Positions 1-8,925 of a DNA stretch of 64,000 nt are shown here, in pieces (position 1 is the stretch's first letter; each line of letters opens with the position of its first letter). Under the pieces are notes generated by a model. The model was not told the DNA's origin, did no database searches, and saw only the letters and a program-made list of their open reading frames with translations. Source of the stretch: Pseudoalteromonas spongiae UST010723-006 (GTDB lineage: Bacteria; Pseudomonadota; Gammaproteobacteria; Enterobacterales; Alteromonadaceae); NCBI RefSeq assembly GCF_000238255.3, contig NZ_CP011039.1, forward strand, positions 1,289,001 through 1,353,000, read 5' to 3'. The translations under genes and the position numbers were made by a program.

Positions 1-233
1 CTGTGATTTTTATTTAACTCTGTTAAATGTGGCATTTCAGCTTGGCAATATTGGCACCATGTTGCCCAAAACTTAAGGTAAACGGGTTTTTCCTTTAGTA
101 ACTCGTTTAAGTTAATAGTCTCGCCTTTTAGGGTATGGCTAATTAAATTAGGTGCTTTGTCGCCAACCTTAAGCGGTGATGCAAACAAAGGGGTGGCAAG
201 AGTAAGTAACACAAAAGCCAGTATATTTTTCAT
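1..233 (-). CDS. TlpA/ResA-like thioredoxin-fold protein, 3' end outside the window
   Basis: The 77 visible codons start at the ATG on the complement of 231-233 and run off the left edge. Residues 1-18 form a signal peptide (MKNIL, hydrophobic core, FAS). A KVGDKAPNL segment typical of the AhpC/TSA-TlpA fold follows, then the redox motif WCQYC with cysteines at 60 and 63. Family knowledge: such periplasmic thioredoxins take electrons from a CcdA/DsbD membrane domain and reduce exported disulfides, for example in cytochrome c maturation. The gene starts 10 bases after the CcdA-like gene on the same strand, so the two probably form an operon that is a split DsbD. The exact substrate cannot be read from the sequence. 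Confidence 0.85.
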   Translation of the reverse strand, partial: MKNILAFVLLTLATPLFASPLKVGDKAPNLISHTLKGETINLNELLKEKPVYLKFWATWCQYCQAEMPHLTELNKNH

Positions 234-243
234 ATTAATATCC

Positions 244-927
244 TTAAAACGTGATTTGAAAATAGAAATAAAGGGCCACGCCAATCAGCAAGGCCGCCAA
301 TATGTATTTGAAGCCGTTAAGCCAAGGGCCGCTTTTTGGCAGCGAGTTCAAAACGTTGGAGAAAATACCCGCAATAAACAGTAAGGCACTTAATCCAAGT
401 GCAAATGCGAACAAATAAATGGGGCCAACGAGTGGTGCTTGCTCAGTTGAAACATACATCAGTAACATACCAAGTACCGGCGAAGTGCAGGGCGCCATTA
501 CCAAGCCGGATAACGCACCACTGACAAATACATTGAGTGGCGCATATGAACTGAATGAACTTTTGGCGACAGAAAGCTGCGGCATGTTTATCCAGCCAAG
601 CATCCATGCAGCCATGACTAAGCAAAAACTACCCGCAATAAATAACATTGCAGGGTGGGTGGCGACACTGCCAAACAAATATCCCAGCTTGGCGGCAAAA
701 TAACCTAATAAACTGTAGCTAAGTGCAAGACCTAACACATATAAACAGGTATATGCTGTTGACTGGTAAACATTGTTTGCATGCTGGCGTACCACTGCAA
801 CGGTAATTGGCAGCATCGGGTAAACACAGGGTGTTAGGCTGGTTAATACGCCTGTTACAAATATTACCAGCACCACATACAGCGAAGCTTTATCGCTGAC
901 GAGGGCTTCTTGAATAAACATTTCCAT
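244..927 (-). CDS. CcdA/DsbD-type thiol-disulfide transmembrane electron transporter
   Basis: This 227-residue, strongly hydrophobic protein has about six membrane segments. It carries the paired cysteine motifs of the DsbD beta domain: TPCVYP (Cys34) in the first helix and APCTSPV (Cys147) in the fourth. Family knowledge: the two cysteines relay electrons from cytoplasmic thioredoxin across the inner membrane. The length fits a stand-alone CcdA-like module rather than full DsbD, which also has periplasmic domains. The thioredoxin-fold protein encoded just downstream is the obvious acceptor. A copper-resistance (ScsB-like) or a cytochrome c role are both possible. Confidence 0.87.
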   Translation of the reverse strand: MEMFIQEALVSDKASLYVVLVIFVTGVLTSLTPCVYPMLPITVAVVRQHANNVYQSTAYTCLYVLGLALSYSLLGYFAAKLGYLFGSVATHPAMLFIAGSFCLVMAAWMLGWINMPQLSVAKSSFSSYAPLNVFVSGALSGLVMAPCTSPVLGMLLMYVSTEQAPLVGPIYLFAFALGLSALLFIAGIFSNVLNSLPKSGPWLNGFKYILAALLIGVALYFYFQITF

Positions 928-1116
928 ACTGAGCTCGCTTTAAAAATTGGCTTGCATCAGTGTTGCTGTTATTTGCCCCAAACCCTATTAAATCGATATA
1001 AAATCCATCTAAAATAAATATATTTATATATTTTTCAATGTATTAAGTTCTAGCTTGGCGTTTGTTAAAGGTTTTGTTTTGCTGTGCTTTGATTTATTAT
1101 TTAGGCCTATTTTGAT

Positions 1117-3516
1117 TTGTGGATGGATGCGCTGTTGTTTCGTTTTAGTGATTATGAATTTGAACCAGAAACAGGTTACCTAACGCGGTTGAACGATGCC
1201 CAAACTCAGCAGCCGGTGTTACTGCGAAATAAGGTTGCTAATTTACTGACCTATTTTTTGCAGCACCCAAATGAACTCATTGCTAAAGAAACCTTGCTTA
1301 CACATTTATGGCAGCATGGTGACTATCGCGAATCAGCATTAACGCAAAGTATTCGTGAGTTACGTTTGGCCCTAAACGATGATGCTAAATCGCCGTGTTA
1401 CATTAAAACAATTCCACAACGTGGTTATCAGTGGATTTGCCCAATAACACGTGACGTAAATCAGGCAGAATCAAAGCATTCTGAACAACCAACAGCAAAA
1501 AAAATACAGACAGAAAACACGTTAAATAAATCCCTAGGTTTATGGATTGTTGTGGGCGTTTTAATGTTAGCCGGGTTAATATTGGCTATTGGAATTTGGC
1601 AACTTAATAGCGGTAATGTTGCTAACCATAGCGAACAACAAAACCAAGTTACATCGCGTTTGCGAGTAATGGTGCTGCCGTTTATTAACGATACACAACA
1701 GCCAAGCATGGCATGGCTAGAACATGGCCTGTCAGATATGTTGGCGGTCGATTTAAAGCGCTCTCAACGGGTTGATGTGATTTCGCCCTCTGAGGCACAT
1801 TTATCGTTGTTGAAAAATGAGTTGCCGTGGCCCGCAATGCCAGTACAAATACGTAACTTACTCGATAAACTTGGGGCAAATGTCGCTATTTTCGCAAGTG
1901 TGCGCATGCATCAGCAAAAACAAGTTATCGACTTTCAGGCAATCTATTCTGATGGACGCATCAAACAGGGTAGTTTGAGCTATGACGAGTTAGCGTCGCA
2001 TATTGAAGTTATCTCGCAGCAGATCCTAGCAATGATAAACGTTCATAAACACAATAATAAAAAAGCGCTTCCTGATATTTCCGCAATGGCGATCGCTCAA
2101 GGCATGCAAGCATTGCAAACCACGGGTGCTGCAGAGGCGATTAAATATTTTCAAGCAGCAAACACCATATCGCAAACAAATTGGGCAAGCGCTTATTTGG
2201 CAAGAAGTTATATTGCTGTGGGAAAATGGTCAGAGGCTCGCATCGAATTTAGTAAAATTGGGCAAAACGACCTAAAATACGACCCACTACTTAATGCCTT
2301 TATCGCGTATTGGCAGGCAATTATCGCGACACGTCAAGGCAGTAGCGACCAACACGCTTTGATTGAGAAAAGCATTCACGCCAGTATCAACAGCCAAGAC
2401 CCACAATTAATCGCAGAAAGTTATCGTTTACAAGCGTCATTGGCTTGGCAAGCAATGAAATGGCAGCAACATGATGAATTACTAAAAAAAGCAGCGAAGT
2501 TAACTGATAATTATACTGAGTTAGCCGCAACGGCAGATTCACTATTCTATTTGGGCCAACCAAATAATGTGGGGCTAGAAAAAAGCCCGTATAACGATTT
2601 AGCCAAAAATAAAGAGCGACTCACTAAGGCGCTGAGTTTTTACCAAACCCTCGGCAATCTAGAAAAAATCGCGGCAACACAACTGGCGATTGCACAAAAC
2701 TATTATTTTGACCAAGAAAAACGTGAAATCGCTTTGCAAGATGCATTAGCGCGCTTTGCCGAGCTTAACTTACCGTATGAGTTAGCAATGGCAGAACTTT
2801 ATGCGGGTTTTTATCATATGCAATTGCACCAAGGACAACTTGCTGAGCAGTATTTTAAGCAAGCAAAGCATGGGTTTGAAAAGCTGGGTGCCAAATCGGC
2901 GTTGCCGTGGGCTGATTTTTATATAGCGTTTTCCTACCTTGATCAAGGACTAGATCAAAGTGAACTGGGCCGCCATGGACAAAACCCAGAAATGCTTAAG
3001 CGAGCGATTAATGCGTTTCAGACACTATTACCGAATACGCAATCGGATGTCATAAAAGCAAGCAGTTATGTATTTGTTGCATGGGCATACACCGACTTAC
3101 AACAGTTTGATAAGGCGAAGCATGCACTTAAATTAGCGTTAACCCATTCCAGCGACCCTGCGTTAACCTTAACAAATGAATATGCGCGTTATTCGTTAAT
3201 GTATATTTACCTACTGCAAGACCAAGCGCAAAAAGTGCTGGAAATAGAAAAACGCCCTTGGCGTACAAGACTACAAGCGGTTTATGTCGCCAAAGCGTAT
3301 GCTGCATTAGCGCAATATAATAAGGCGGCCAACACGCTTAATGATTTAAAAGAAGTAATGCCGGGGTATTTCACAATACAAGATAACGACCTGCTTGAAG
3401 CCTATCGCAGACAAAATAGGGCAGGCAGTATCATGCTCGAGCAAACTCTGCCTAAAGCGCATTCCGTTTATTGTGAAACAGATTGGTCGATTGATATCAG
3501 TAAACATGCTAACTAA
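1117..3516 (+). CDS. CadC/ToxR-like membrane-anchored transcriptional regulator with TPR domain
   Basis: This 799-residue protein begins with an OmpR/PhoB-type winged helix (about 10-105, ending in the typical IPQRGYQW segment). A single membrane helix follows at about 140-162 (GLWIVVGVLMLAG). A periplasmic part comes next, with a TolB-like segment (RVMVLPFINDT) and helical TPR-like repeats from about 300 to the end. The architecture is that of CadC/ToxR one-component regulators that sense a periplasmic signal and bind DNA directly. Start choice: a TTG at 1117 lies about 12 bases after an AGG and an ATG is at 1123. Neither has a good Shine-Dalgarno sequence. It diverges from the CcdA-thioredoxin pair, so that pair may be a target, which is only inference. 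Confidence 0.85.
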   Translation: MWMDALLFRFSDYEFEPETGYLTRLNDAQTQQPVLLRNKVANLLTYFLQHPNELIAKETLLTHLWQHGDYRESALTQSIRELRLALNDDAKSPCYIKTIPQRGYQWICPITRDVNQAESKHSEQPTAKKIQTENTLNKSLGLWIVVGVLMLAGLILAIGIWQLNSGNVANHSEQQNQVTSRLRVMVLPFINDTQQPSMAWLEHGLSDMLAVDLKRSQRVDVISPSEAHLSLLKNELPWPAMPVQIRNLLDKLGANVAIFASVRMHQQKQVIDFQAIYSDGRIKQGSLSYDELASHIEVISQQILAMINVHKHNNKKALPDISAMAIAQGMQALQTTGAAEAIKYFQAANTISQTNWASAYLARSYIAVGKWSEARIEFSKIGQNDLKYDPLLNAFIAYWQAIIATRQGSSDQHALIEKSIHASINSQDPQLIAESYRLQASLAWQAMKWQQHDELLKKAAKLTDNYTELAATADSLFYLGQPNNVGLEKSPYNDLAKNKERLTKALSFYQTLGNLEKIAATQLAIAQNYYFDQEKREIALQDALARFAELNLPYELAMAELYAGFYHMQLHQGQLAEQYFKQAKHGFEKLGAKSALPWADFYIAFSYLDQGLDQSELGRHGQNPEMLKRAINAFQTLLPNTQSDVIKASSYVFVAWAYTDLQQFDKAKHALKLALTHSSDPALTLTNEYARYSLMYIYLLQDQAQKVLEIEKRPWRTRLQAVYVAKAYAALAQYNKAANTLNDLKEVMPGYFTIQDNDLLEAYRRQNRAGSIMLEQTLPKAHSVYCETDWSIDISKHAN

Positions 3517-3649
3517 CAGTGCTTTAATCACTATCGTTTTACCAGTCATTTTGTGCCTTTATGTAAGCTGGGTGGTTATTGCTTGCTTCATGTATAAGGG
3601 TTACAAATTCGCTGAATACCAAGGCTGTTTTTCTTTACAGCCCTCATTT

Positions 3650-3835
3650 TGCGTGTCTTTATCGCGGTGCTTGATATGTTGCCTAGCGATCTAAATGAAT
3701 ACAAACCAAAGCTTGCACGCTCAGCTCACATCCCTTACCTGGATTTTGTTCACAACAATGATAAAAGTTTGCGTAAGAGAACTGTTCGCCTGCGCTTGTT
3801 GATTTTCTACTGCGTTATCGCTTATTTATGCTGAC
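3650..3835 (+). repeat. Degenerate copy of the MITE-like intergenic repeat
   Basis: The stretch aligns along most of its length with the complement of about 12430-12626. Shared blocks include TTTATCGCGG, a CTAGC/CTAGCG block, CAAAGCTT, a CTCAC...CCCTTACCT block, AGAAC.GTTCG and GTGTTATCG-like ends. Its spurious translation resembles that of the other copy, which shows common descent. The terminal inverted repeats are not recognisable, so this is a decayed or truncated copy. Confidence 0.65.
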
Positions 3836-4143
3836 TAACCCCATTGCGTTCTCGGCATTGTTTAAATATCGTGAAAATAAGCATGAAAGCTTAATAGGCT
3901 TTCATGTAAAAAACAGCTAACCCGCATCGCTGCCTTACATATCAATCACCGCCTTATCGGATTATGGAGCAGAATTCACTTTATCTGTGTAAACAACAAT
4001 TCGATATGCGTGGCGTGGTTATTTTTTGACGATACGACAGGCTCGCTTAAGGTGACTTAAACGCTTACTTTGTAACCTAATGTGTTTTTAAAAACATAAT
4101 CATGGCTAATTTTACGAAAAGATCGAAATATGACTAGACAAAT

Positions 4144-4155
4144 GACACCGGTGTC
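4144..4155. promoter_or_regulatory. Perfect 12-bp palindrome, possible LacI-family operator
   Basis: GACACCGGTGTC is a perfect palindrome with a central CG pair, preceded by AAT as in the second site 20 bases downstream. It matches that second site at TGACA.CGG/CGTGTC positions only partly, so it may be a weaker site for the same regulator. Confidence 0.4.
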
Positions 4156-4174
4156 TTTATTATCCTCATTAACA

Positions 4175-4192
4175 AATGACAGCGCTGTCATT
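4175..4192. promoter_or_regulatory. Perfect 18-bp palindrome, probable LacI-family operator
   Basis: AATGACAGCGCTGTCATT is a perfect palindrome with a central CG, the form usual for LacI-family sugar regulators. An almost identical site lies at 4605-4624, just before the TonB receptor gene. No LacI-type gene is present in this window, so the regulator would be encoded elsewhere. Confidence 0.6.
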
Positions 4193-4317
4193 ATTTTCCC
4201 TTGTAAGTAATGTGAATTAAGATTTGAGGGCTCCACTTCTATCATTCTGCCCAGTGATAGGGGCCCTCAATTAGCTAACACAGAGTTAACCAACGTAACG
4301 TTAAGCAAAGCGCTTTA

Positions 4318-4348
4318 TCAGGCAATGTAATAATTGCCTGACATTTTT
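4318..4348 (+). terminator. Hairpin with short T run, possible terminator
   Basis: TCAGGCAAT and ATTGCCTGA form a 9-bp stem around a six-base loop, followed by CATTTTTC. No gene ends close upstream on the plus strand, so its purpose is unclear. It could insulate the TonB receptor promoter. Confidence 0.4.
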
Positions 4349-4604
4349 CTAAAATCGCTCCAAGCACCTGATCCGACCTCCACCTGATTAAACTTTTCTT
4401 ACAGATTAAGCTTTACAGATAATATTCGCCGTATGTTATAGTAAAAAGGTCGCTAGCCCCCGTATTTAGCGGGTGTTATGAAAATTTATTATTGCAAATG
4501 TAAATAAACTGTTCTTATTTGTTATATATAAATGAACGCGATTGTTTAAAAAATGCAAAAATAATTGTAGCGATATTGTAATTTTACGTGTAAGGTTTGT
4601 TATC

Positions 4605-4624
4605 AGATGACAACGCTGTCATCT
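4605..4624. promoter_or_regulatory. Near-perfect 20-bp palindrome upstream of TonB receptor gene
   Basis: AGATGACAACGCTGTCATCT has one mismatched pair flanking the central CG and shares the core ATGACA.CGCTGTCAT with the site at 4175-4192. It ends 53 bases before the receptor start codon, a position suited to repression of that promoter by a LacI-family protein. Site and spacing are seen; the regulator is inferred. Confidence 0.65.
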
Positions 4625-4677
4625 TCACTGGGCAGAAAGTGAATTAAACCAAAACAAAATGATTCAAGGGGAATCCT

Positions 4678-7335
4678 GTGTTAGCTAAAAATTTCAAAAA
4701 AAGCTTATTAGCAGTTAACATCGGTTTAGCAATGGGCGCTGGTTTTTCAGGCGTGGCTGTTGCAGCTGATTCAGAAGTACAAGCAAAAGAAGATGTGGAA
4801 GTAATTGAGGTACGTGGTATTCGTCGCTCTCTTGCAGCATCGGTAAATACTAAACGTTTCGAAAACTCAGTTGTAGATGCGCTTACAGCTGAAGATATCG
4901 GTAAACTTCCAGATTCTGACGTAGGTCAGTCTTTAGCACGTATTCCGGGTATTTCTGTAAATAGAACATTCGGTCAAGGTAGTTCAGTTTCTATCCGTGG
5001 TACAGACCCACGTATGACACTAACAACGCTTAACGGCCAAAACGTAGCGTCAACTGGTTGGTATGACCAAATGAACATTGACCGTTCATTCAACTATTCA
5101 ATGCTTCCACCTGAGCTTATCGGTGGCATGGAAGTTTATAAAACTTCTCAAGCGAATATTGTTGAAGGCGGTATTGGTGGTACGGTTATCGTTAAAACTC
5201 GTAAACCGCTTGACCTAGATGCAAACACTATTTTCGGCTCAGTTAAAGGCGAATATGGTTCAATCAATGAAAATGTAGCACCAGATGTATCAGCGTTATA
5301 CAGCTGGAAAAATGATGCTGAAACTTTTGGTGTTTTAGTATCAGGCGCTTACGTTGACCGTGAATATCTTCGTCGTGGTACAGAAGCAGATTTAGATTGG
5401 GGTGGACGTTCGTCTATTCAGCCTTCAAGCTTCCTACAAGAGCAAGAGCGTACGGCATTAAACGTAGCACTACAGTATCGTCCAACTGATAACCTTGAGT
5501 TCGGCGCATCAGTTATGATGCTAGAACTAGGTGCAGACAGCATCGGTGCAAACATGTACATCGAAACTGATACAGATTGGGGTGACGGTGAGTCAGTTTG
5601 TCAATCTAAAAACTCAGCTGGCGTTTGTACATACAGTGATACTCCTGAAAATGCAGCTTCTCGCGTATTCTTCCAAAACTGGGCTCGTCAAGGTGAAATG
5701 ACATCTGACACAATCGAGTTAAATGCTAAATACGAAGGCGATAACTACACAGTAAAAGCAGTGGCTGGTAGCACGAAAGCTGACGGTGGTACTCAAATGA
5801 GTGCAAACTTTGGCTACGGTTGGTGGGGCGATCGTTTTGGCGAAGTTAAATGGGCTGGTGTAGTAGACGCGACAGGCAAAAAAGTTGACATCGATGGCCG
5901 TGACATGGGCTTCACTGTAGATCAACTTGATACGACAGTTGGTACATCTCAGTGGACTGGTATTAAAGGTCCTAACTCAGATGAAGAAGTTTATGCGCAG
6001 GTTGATTTAGACCTTGACGTAGATCTAGGTGCAATTAACAAGTTCAAAACGGGTATTCGTTACACGCAACACGAATTCGAGCGCTTCCAATACAGTGCAG
6101 TATATGGCGACGGTGCAAATGTATTTAATACGAGCGATTTATACAGTGGCACAATGGAGCTAGGTTCAGAAGGTTGGACTATTCCAAAAGCAAACCTAGA
6201 CGCGATGATCAATTCAACTGTATCACTAGTGGATGAGTTTGTATACTCACGCCCAGGTTACGGTAAAATTGAAGAAGATAACCTTTCTGCATACGCAATG
6301 TTTGAGTTCCAAAGTGACGGCTTACGCGGTAACTTCGGTGTTCGTTACATTTCAACAGACGTAACGTCTAAAGGTCATTATATTGATAACTCACCGGCAG
6401 ACAAATTAGGTACTAACGCAGGTTGGAGTACGGGTCTTACTTCGGCTGAAGGTGATTACAGTGACTTCTTACCGAGCATCAATATTGCGTATGACCTATC
6501 AGAAGATATGATTTTACGTTTTGCTGCGTCACAAGCGATTACACGTCCTAACTATGACGCGCTATTCTTAGCAAGCCTTGACGGATACCCAGATGACCGT
6601 CGCGGCAACGAAAACATCACATACGGTAACCCTGCACTTGAGCCAATGAAAGCATCTCAAGCTGATATCAGCTTAGAATACTACTATGGTGACAGTAACT
6701 TATTTGCAGTGACTTTCTTTATGAAAGACATCAGCAACTTTATCGTAGGTACAACTGAAGACAATGTTGCTATCGGTGTAATTAACAACGATTTAGAAAC
6801 GCCAGCTGATAGCTGGATCGTTAATAACTTCGTTAACGCGGGTGGCGGTACAATTGACGGTATCGAATTCCAACTTAACCATGCATTTGGCAATGGTTTT
6901 GGTGTGAACGCTAACTACACGTACTCAGATGCTGAAGCGCCTAAAGAAGTATACACAGATCAGCTAAGCGTTTTCTCTGAGTCGTCTAAGCACACGGGTA
7001 ACTTAGTTGGTTACTGGGAAAATGAGACGTTCTCTGCGCGTGCGGCATACAACTACCGTTCAGAATATATGATCCGTGAATACGGCGCATATTATGGTAA
7101 CCGTATGCACGATGATTACGGTTCGCTAGACCTATCATTCGGTTGGAATGCAACGGATAACATCGCAGTACGTTTAGAAATTGTAAACTTAACTGCTGAA
7201 GATGATATCCAATACGGTGCAGCATCAGGTACAGATTCTAATGTACAAGTTAAACCTTCACTTAAAGATGGCTTCCCAGTATGGTCATTCGAAGGTGAAA
7301 CAACTTATAAACTTGGTGTGAACTTCACGTTCTAA
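4678..7335 (+). CDS. TonB-dependent outer-membrane receptor (carbohydrate type)
   Basis: This 885-residue receptor starts at a GTG that is well placed after AAGGGG. The signal peptide spans residues 1 to about 29 and ends in AVAVAAD. It is followed by a TonB-box-like VEVIEVRGI segment, a plug domain (about 55-180, with SVSIRGTDPRMT and GGIGGTVIVKT), and a long beta-barrel ending in the aromatic terminus KLGVNFTF. Family knowledge: receptors of this subtype (TonB-dependent receptor, RRSLAASVNTKRF...EDIGKLPDSDVGQ) import oligosaccharides or other nutrients across the outer membrane. The palindromic operator upstream and the halogenase/SapC genes downstream match a recurrent Alteromonadales uptake cluster. 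The substrate is not visible. Confidence 0.93.
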   Translation: MLAKNFKKSLLAVNIGLAMGAGFSGVAVAADSEVQAKEDVEVIEVRGIRRSLAASVNTKRFENSVVDALTAEDIGKLPDSDVGQSLARIPGISVNRTFGQGSSVSIRGTDPRMTLTTLNGQNVASTGWYDQMNIDRSFNYSMLPPELIGGMEVYKTSQANIVEGGIGGTVIVKTRKPLDLDANTIFGSVKGEYGSINENVAPDVSALYSWKNDAETFGVLVSGAYVDREYLRRGTEADLDWGGRSSIQPSSFLQEQERTALNVALQYRPTDNLEFGASVMMLELGADSIGANMYIETDTDWGDGESVCQSKNSAGVCTYSDTPENAASRVFFQNWARQGEMTSDTIELNAKYEGDNYTVKAVAGSTKADGGTQMSANFGYGWWGDRFGEVKWAGVVDATGKKVDIDGRDMGFTVDQLDTTVGTSQWTGIKGPNSDEEVYAQVDLDLDVDLGAINKFKTGIRYTQHEFERFQYSAVYGDGANVFNTSDLYSGTMELGSEGWTIPKANLDAMINSTVSLVDEFVYSRPGYGKIEEDNLSAYAMFEFQSDGLRGNFGVRYISTDVTSKGHYIDNSPADKLGTNAGWSTGLTSAEGDYSDFLPSINIAYDLSEDMILRFAASQAITRPNYDALFLASLDGYPDDRRGNENITYGNPALEPMKASQADISLEYYYGDSNLFAVTFFMKDISNFIVGTTEDNVAIGVINNDLETPADSWIVNNFVNAGGGTIDGIEFQLNHAFGNGFGVNANYTYSDAEAPKEVYTDQLSVFSESSKHTGNLVGYWENETFSARAAYNYRSEYMIREYGAYYGNRMHDDYGSLDLSFGWNATDNIAVRLEIVNLTAEDDIQYGAASGTDSNVQVKPSLKDGFPVWSFEGETTYKLGVNFTF

Positions 7336-7349
7336 TTCATGTTTTAATA

Positions 7350-7378
7350 AAAACCCAGTATTGTTACTGGGTTTTTTT
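7350..7378 (+). terminator. Rho-independent terminator after TonB receptor gene
   Basis: AAAACCCAGTA and TACTGGGTTTT form an 11-bp stem with loop TTGT, continuing into a run of T. It lies 14 bases after the receptor stop and 18 bases before the next start, so it probably attenuates rather than fully separates the downstream genes. Confidence 0.85.
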
Positions 7379-7395
7379 CGTTTTGGAGCACAAAA

Positions 7396-8907
7396 ATGAT
7401 AAAAAAAGTCGCTATTCTAGGTGGGGGCACTGCCGGCTGGTTAGCTGCAAATCATTTAGGGCATGCGCTTTCAGCAACTGATATCGAAGTTACACTTATC
7501 GAGTCAGAAGACGTACCGTCAATAGGTGTTGGCGAGGGCACCGTTCCATTTATTAAAGATACACTGCAAAAGTTTGGCATCTGTGAAGTTGATTTACTAC
7601 TCGGTTGTGACGCAACGTTTAAGCAAGGTATAAAATTCACCAACTGGATGGATAAGACCCGTCACGGTGAATGTAACCATTATTACCATCCGTTCGAATC
7701 CCCATACCCAAATGAGTTTGATGTCACTAACTATATGCTAGGCGAGGGGAGTGAATTACGCTTTGATGATGTAACGATACAATCAGCTGTTTGTGAGTTA
7801 GGATTAGCGCCGAAACTTGTTTCTTCAGCTCCTTACCAGGGCGTTCTAAACTATGCATATCATTTTGACGCCGCGAAGTTTGCATTATTATTAGCACGTA
7901 ACGCCAAAGAAAGGTTTAACGTTAAACATTTAAAAGCAACGGTTGAGAACGTACAACTTGATGATACCGGTAATGTAAAAGCAGTAACGAGTGTCAATGG
8001 TGATACACTTGCTTTCGACTTTTTTGTTGATTGTACAGGTTTTGCATCGCTGCTTATTGATAAAGCACTTAATGTACCCTTTGTTAGTAAGGCGGACGAA
8101 TTACTAACGGATAAGGCGCTTGTTAAACAAGTGCCCCTTAACCCTAAACAAGGGATTTTTCCATATACCAAAGCAACGGCACATCAGGCAGGTTGGATAT
8201 GGGATATTCCGTTAACCACCCGACGTGGCACTGGTTTTGTCTATGCCAGTGAGTTTATGAGTGAAGATGACGCACACCGTAAATACGCACGCTACTTGAA
8301 TTTAGATGCAGACAAACTTGATGTAAGAAAAATCAACATGGAAGTAGGCTACAGAGAAGTGTCGTGGTATAAAAATTGTGTGTGTTTAGGCCTTGCACAA
8401 GGATTTTTAGAGCCGCTTGAAGCGACTTCAATCTTATTAACCGATTTTACAGCAGATCTGCTTGCTAAAAACTTTCCAAAAAATCAATCTGATGCAGATG
8501 TGATGCGCGATGATTTCAATAAAGCTGTGACATATGCATGGGATAGAACGACGGATTTTATCAAGCTACATTATTGTATTTCTGATCGTCAAGATTCTGA
8601 TTTTTGGTTAAAAAACCAATCATTGGCGCACAGCTCTGAAGAACTTAAAACACGCTTAGCCAAATTTAAGATCAGACCACCGCACCGTCAGGATTTTTTT
8701 AGTCGCTTTGATCTTTTTGATGAAAAAAATTACCTCTATGTACTGTACGGTATGCGCTACCCAACGTCTAAACCGCACTGTTCTGAGCAAGAGGTCAAGC
8801 TAAGTCGTGAACTATTGGCACGTAACAAAGAAATGCTGTCAATGGCGCAAGAAAAACTACTGTTAACGAGTGAGTGGTTAACTAAGTTGAAGCAAGCAGT
8901 ACGTTAA
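7396..8907 (+). CDS. Flavin-dependent tryptophan-halogenase-like protein
   Basis: This 503-residue protein has the FAD-binding GGGTAGW motif near residue 10, GVGEGT at about 46, and the halogenase hallmark WIWDIP at 267-272. A lysine (K76, in TFKQGIKF) sits where PrnA has its catalytic lysine. EPLEA at 339-343 matches the segment carrying the catalytic glutamate of PrnA. Family knowledge: such enzymes turn FADH2, oxygen and halide into HOX and halogenate electron-rich aromatics. The context (TonB receptor before, 2OG-oxygenase-like protein and SapC after) is that of orphan marine family members, not a tryptophan-derived antibiotic cluster. The key residues are intact, but the true substrate, and even whether it halogenates, is unknown. 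A flavin reductase partner is not encoded nearby. Confidence 0.88.
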   Translation: MIKKVAILGGGTAGWLAANHLGHALSATDIEVTLIESEDVPSIGVGEGTVPFIKDTLQKFGICEVDLLLGCDATFKQGIKFTNWMDKTRHGECNHYYHPFESPYPNEFDVTNYMLGEGSELRFDDVTIQSAVCELGLAPKLVSSAPYQGVLNYAYHFDAAKFALLLARNAKERFNVKHLKATVENVQLDDTGNVKAVTSVNGDTLAFDFFVDCTGFASLLIDKALNVPFVSKADELLTDKALVKQVPLNPKQGIFPYTKATAHQAGWIWDIPLTTRRGTGFVYASEFMSEDDAHRKYARYLNLDADKLDVRKINMEVGYREVSWYKNCVCLGLAQGFLEPLEATSILLTDFTADLLAKNFPKNQSDADVMRDDFNKAVTYAWDRTTDFIKLHYCISDRQDSDFWLKNQSLAHSSEELKTRLAKFKIRPPHRQDFFSRFDLFDEKNYLYVLYGMRYPTSKPHCSEQEVKLSRELLARNKEMLSMAQEKLLLTSEWLTKLKQAVR

Positions 8908-8925
8908 TTTTACTTTAGAGGTTTT

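Larger units (their letters stand above)
3517..4677. other. 1.16-kb gene-free region with repeat and operators
   Basis: I find no convincing gene here. It holds a diverged copy of the MITE-like repeat (about 3650-3835), two CG-centred palindromes at 4144-4192, a hairpin followed by a short T run at 4318-4348, a third palindrome at 4605-4624 and the leader of the TonB receptor gene. A short hydrophobic reading frame starting at 3506 inside the end of the regulator gene is not supported by a ribosome binding site. Confidence 0.6.

Noticed and set aside
3395..3694. Hydrophobic frame overlapping the end of the CadC-like gene
   Set aside because: Most of it is in another frame of the regulator gene. 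The short part after 3506 has no ribosome binding site.
3649..3834. Plus-strand 61-codon frame, similar to the frame at 12499-12684
   Set aside because: The similarity reflects the shared repeat element; both frames have no ribosome site and the ends do not match gene limits.
4057..4245. 62-codon frame on the minus strand across the operator sites
   Set aside because: No ribosome binding site, spans palindromes and is of unusual composition; best explained as chance.
7396..8907. Halogenase gene as mark of a halometabolite biosynthetic cluster
   Set aside because: No peptide or polyketide synthase, no tryptophan-derived pathway, no flavin reductase and no export genes nearby; the receptor context points to uptake instead.
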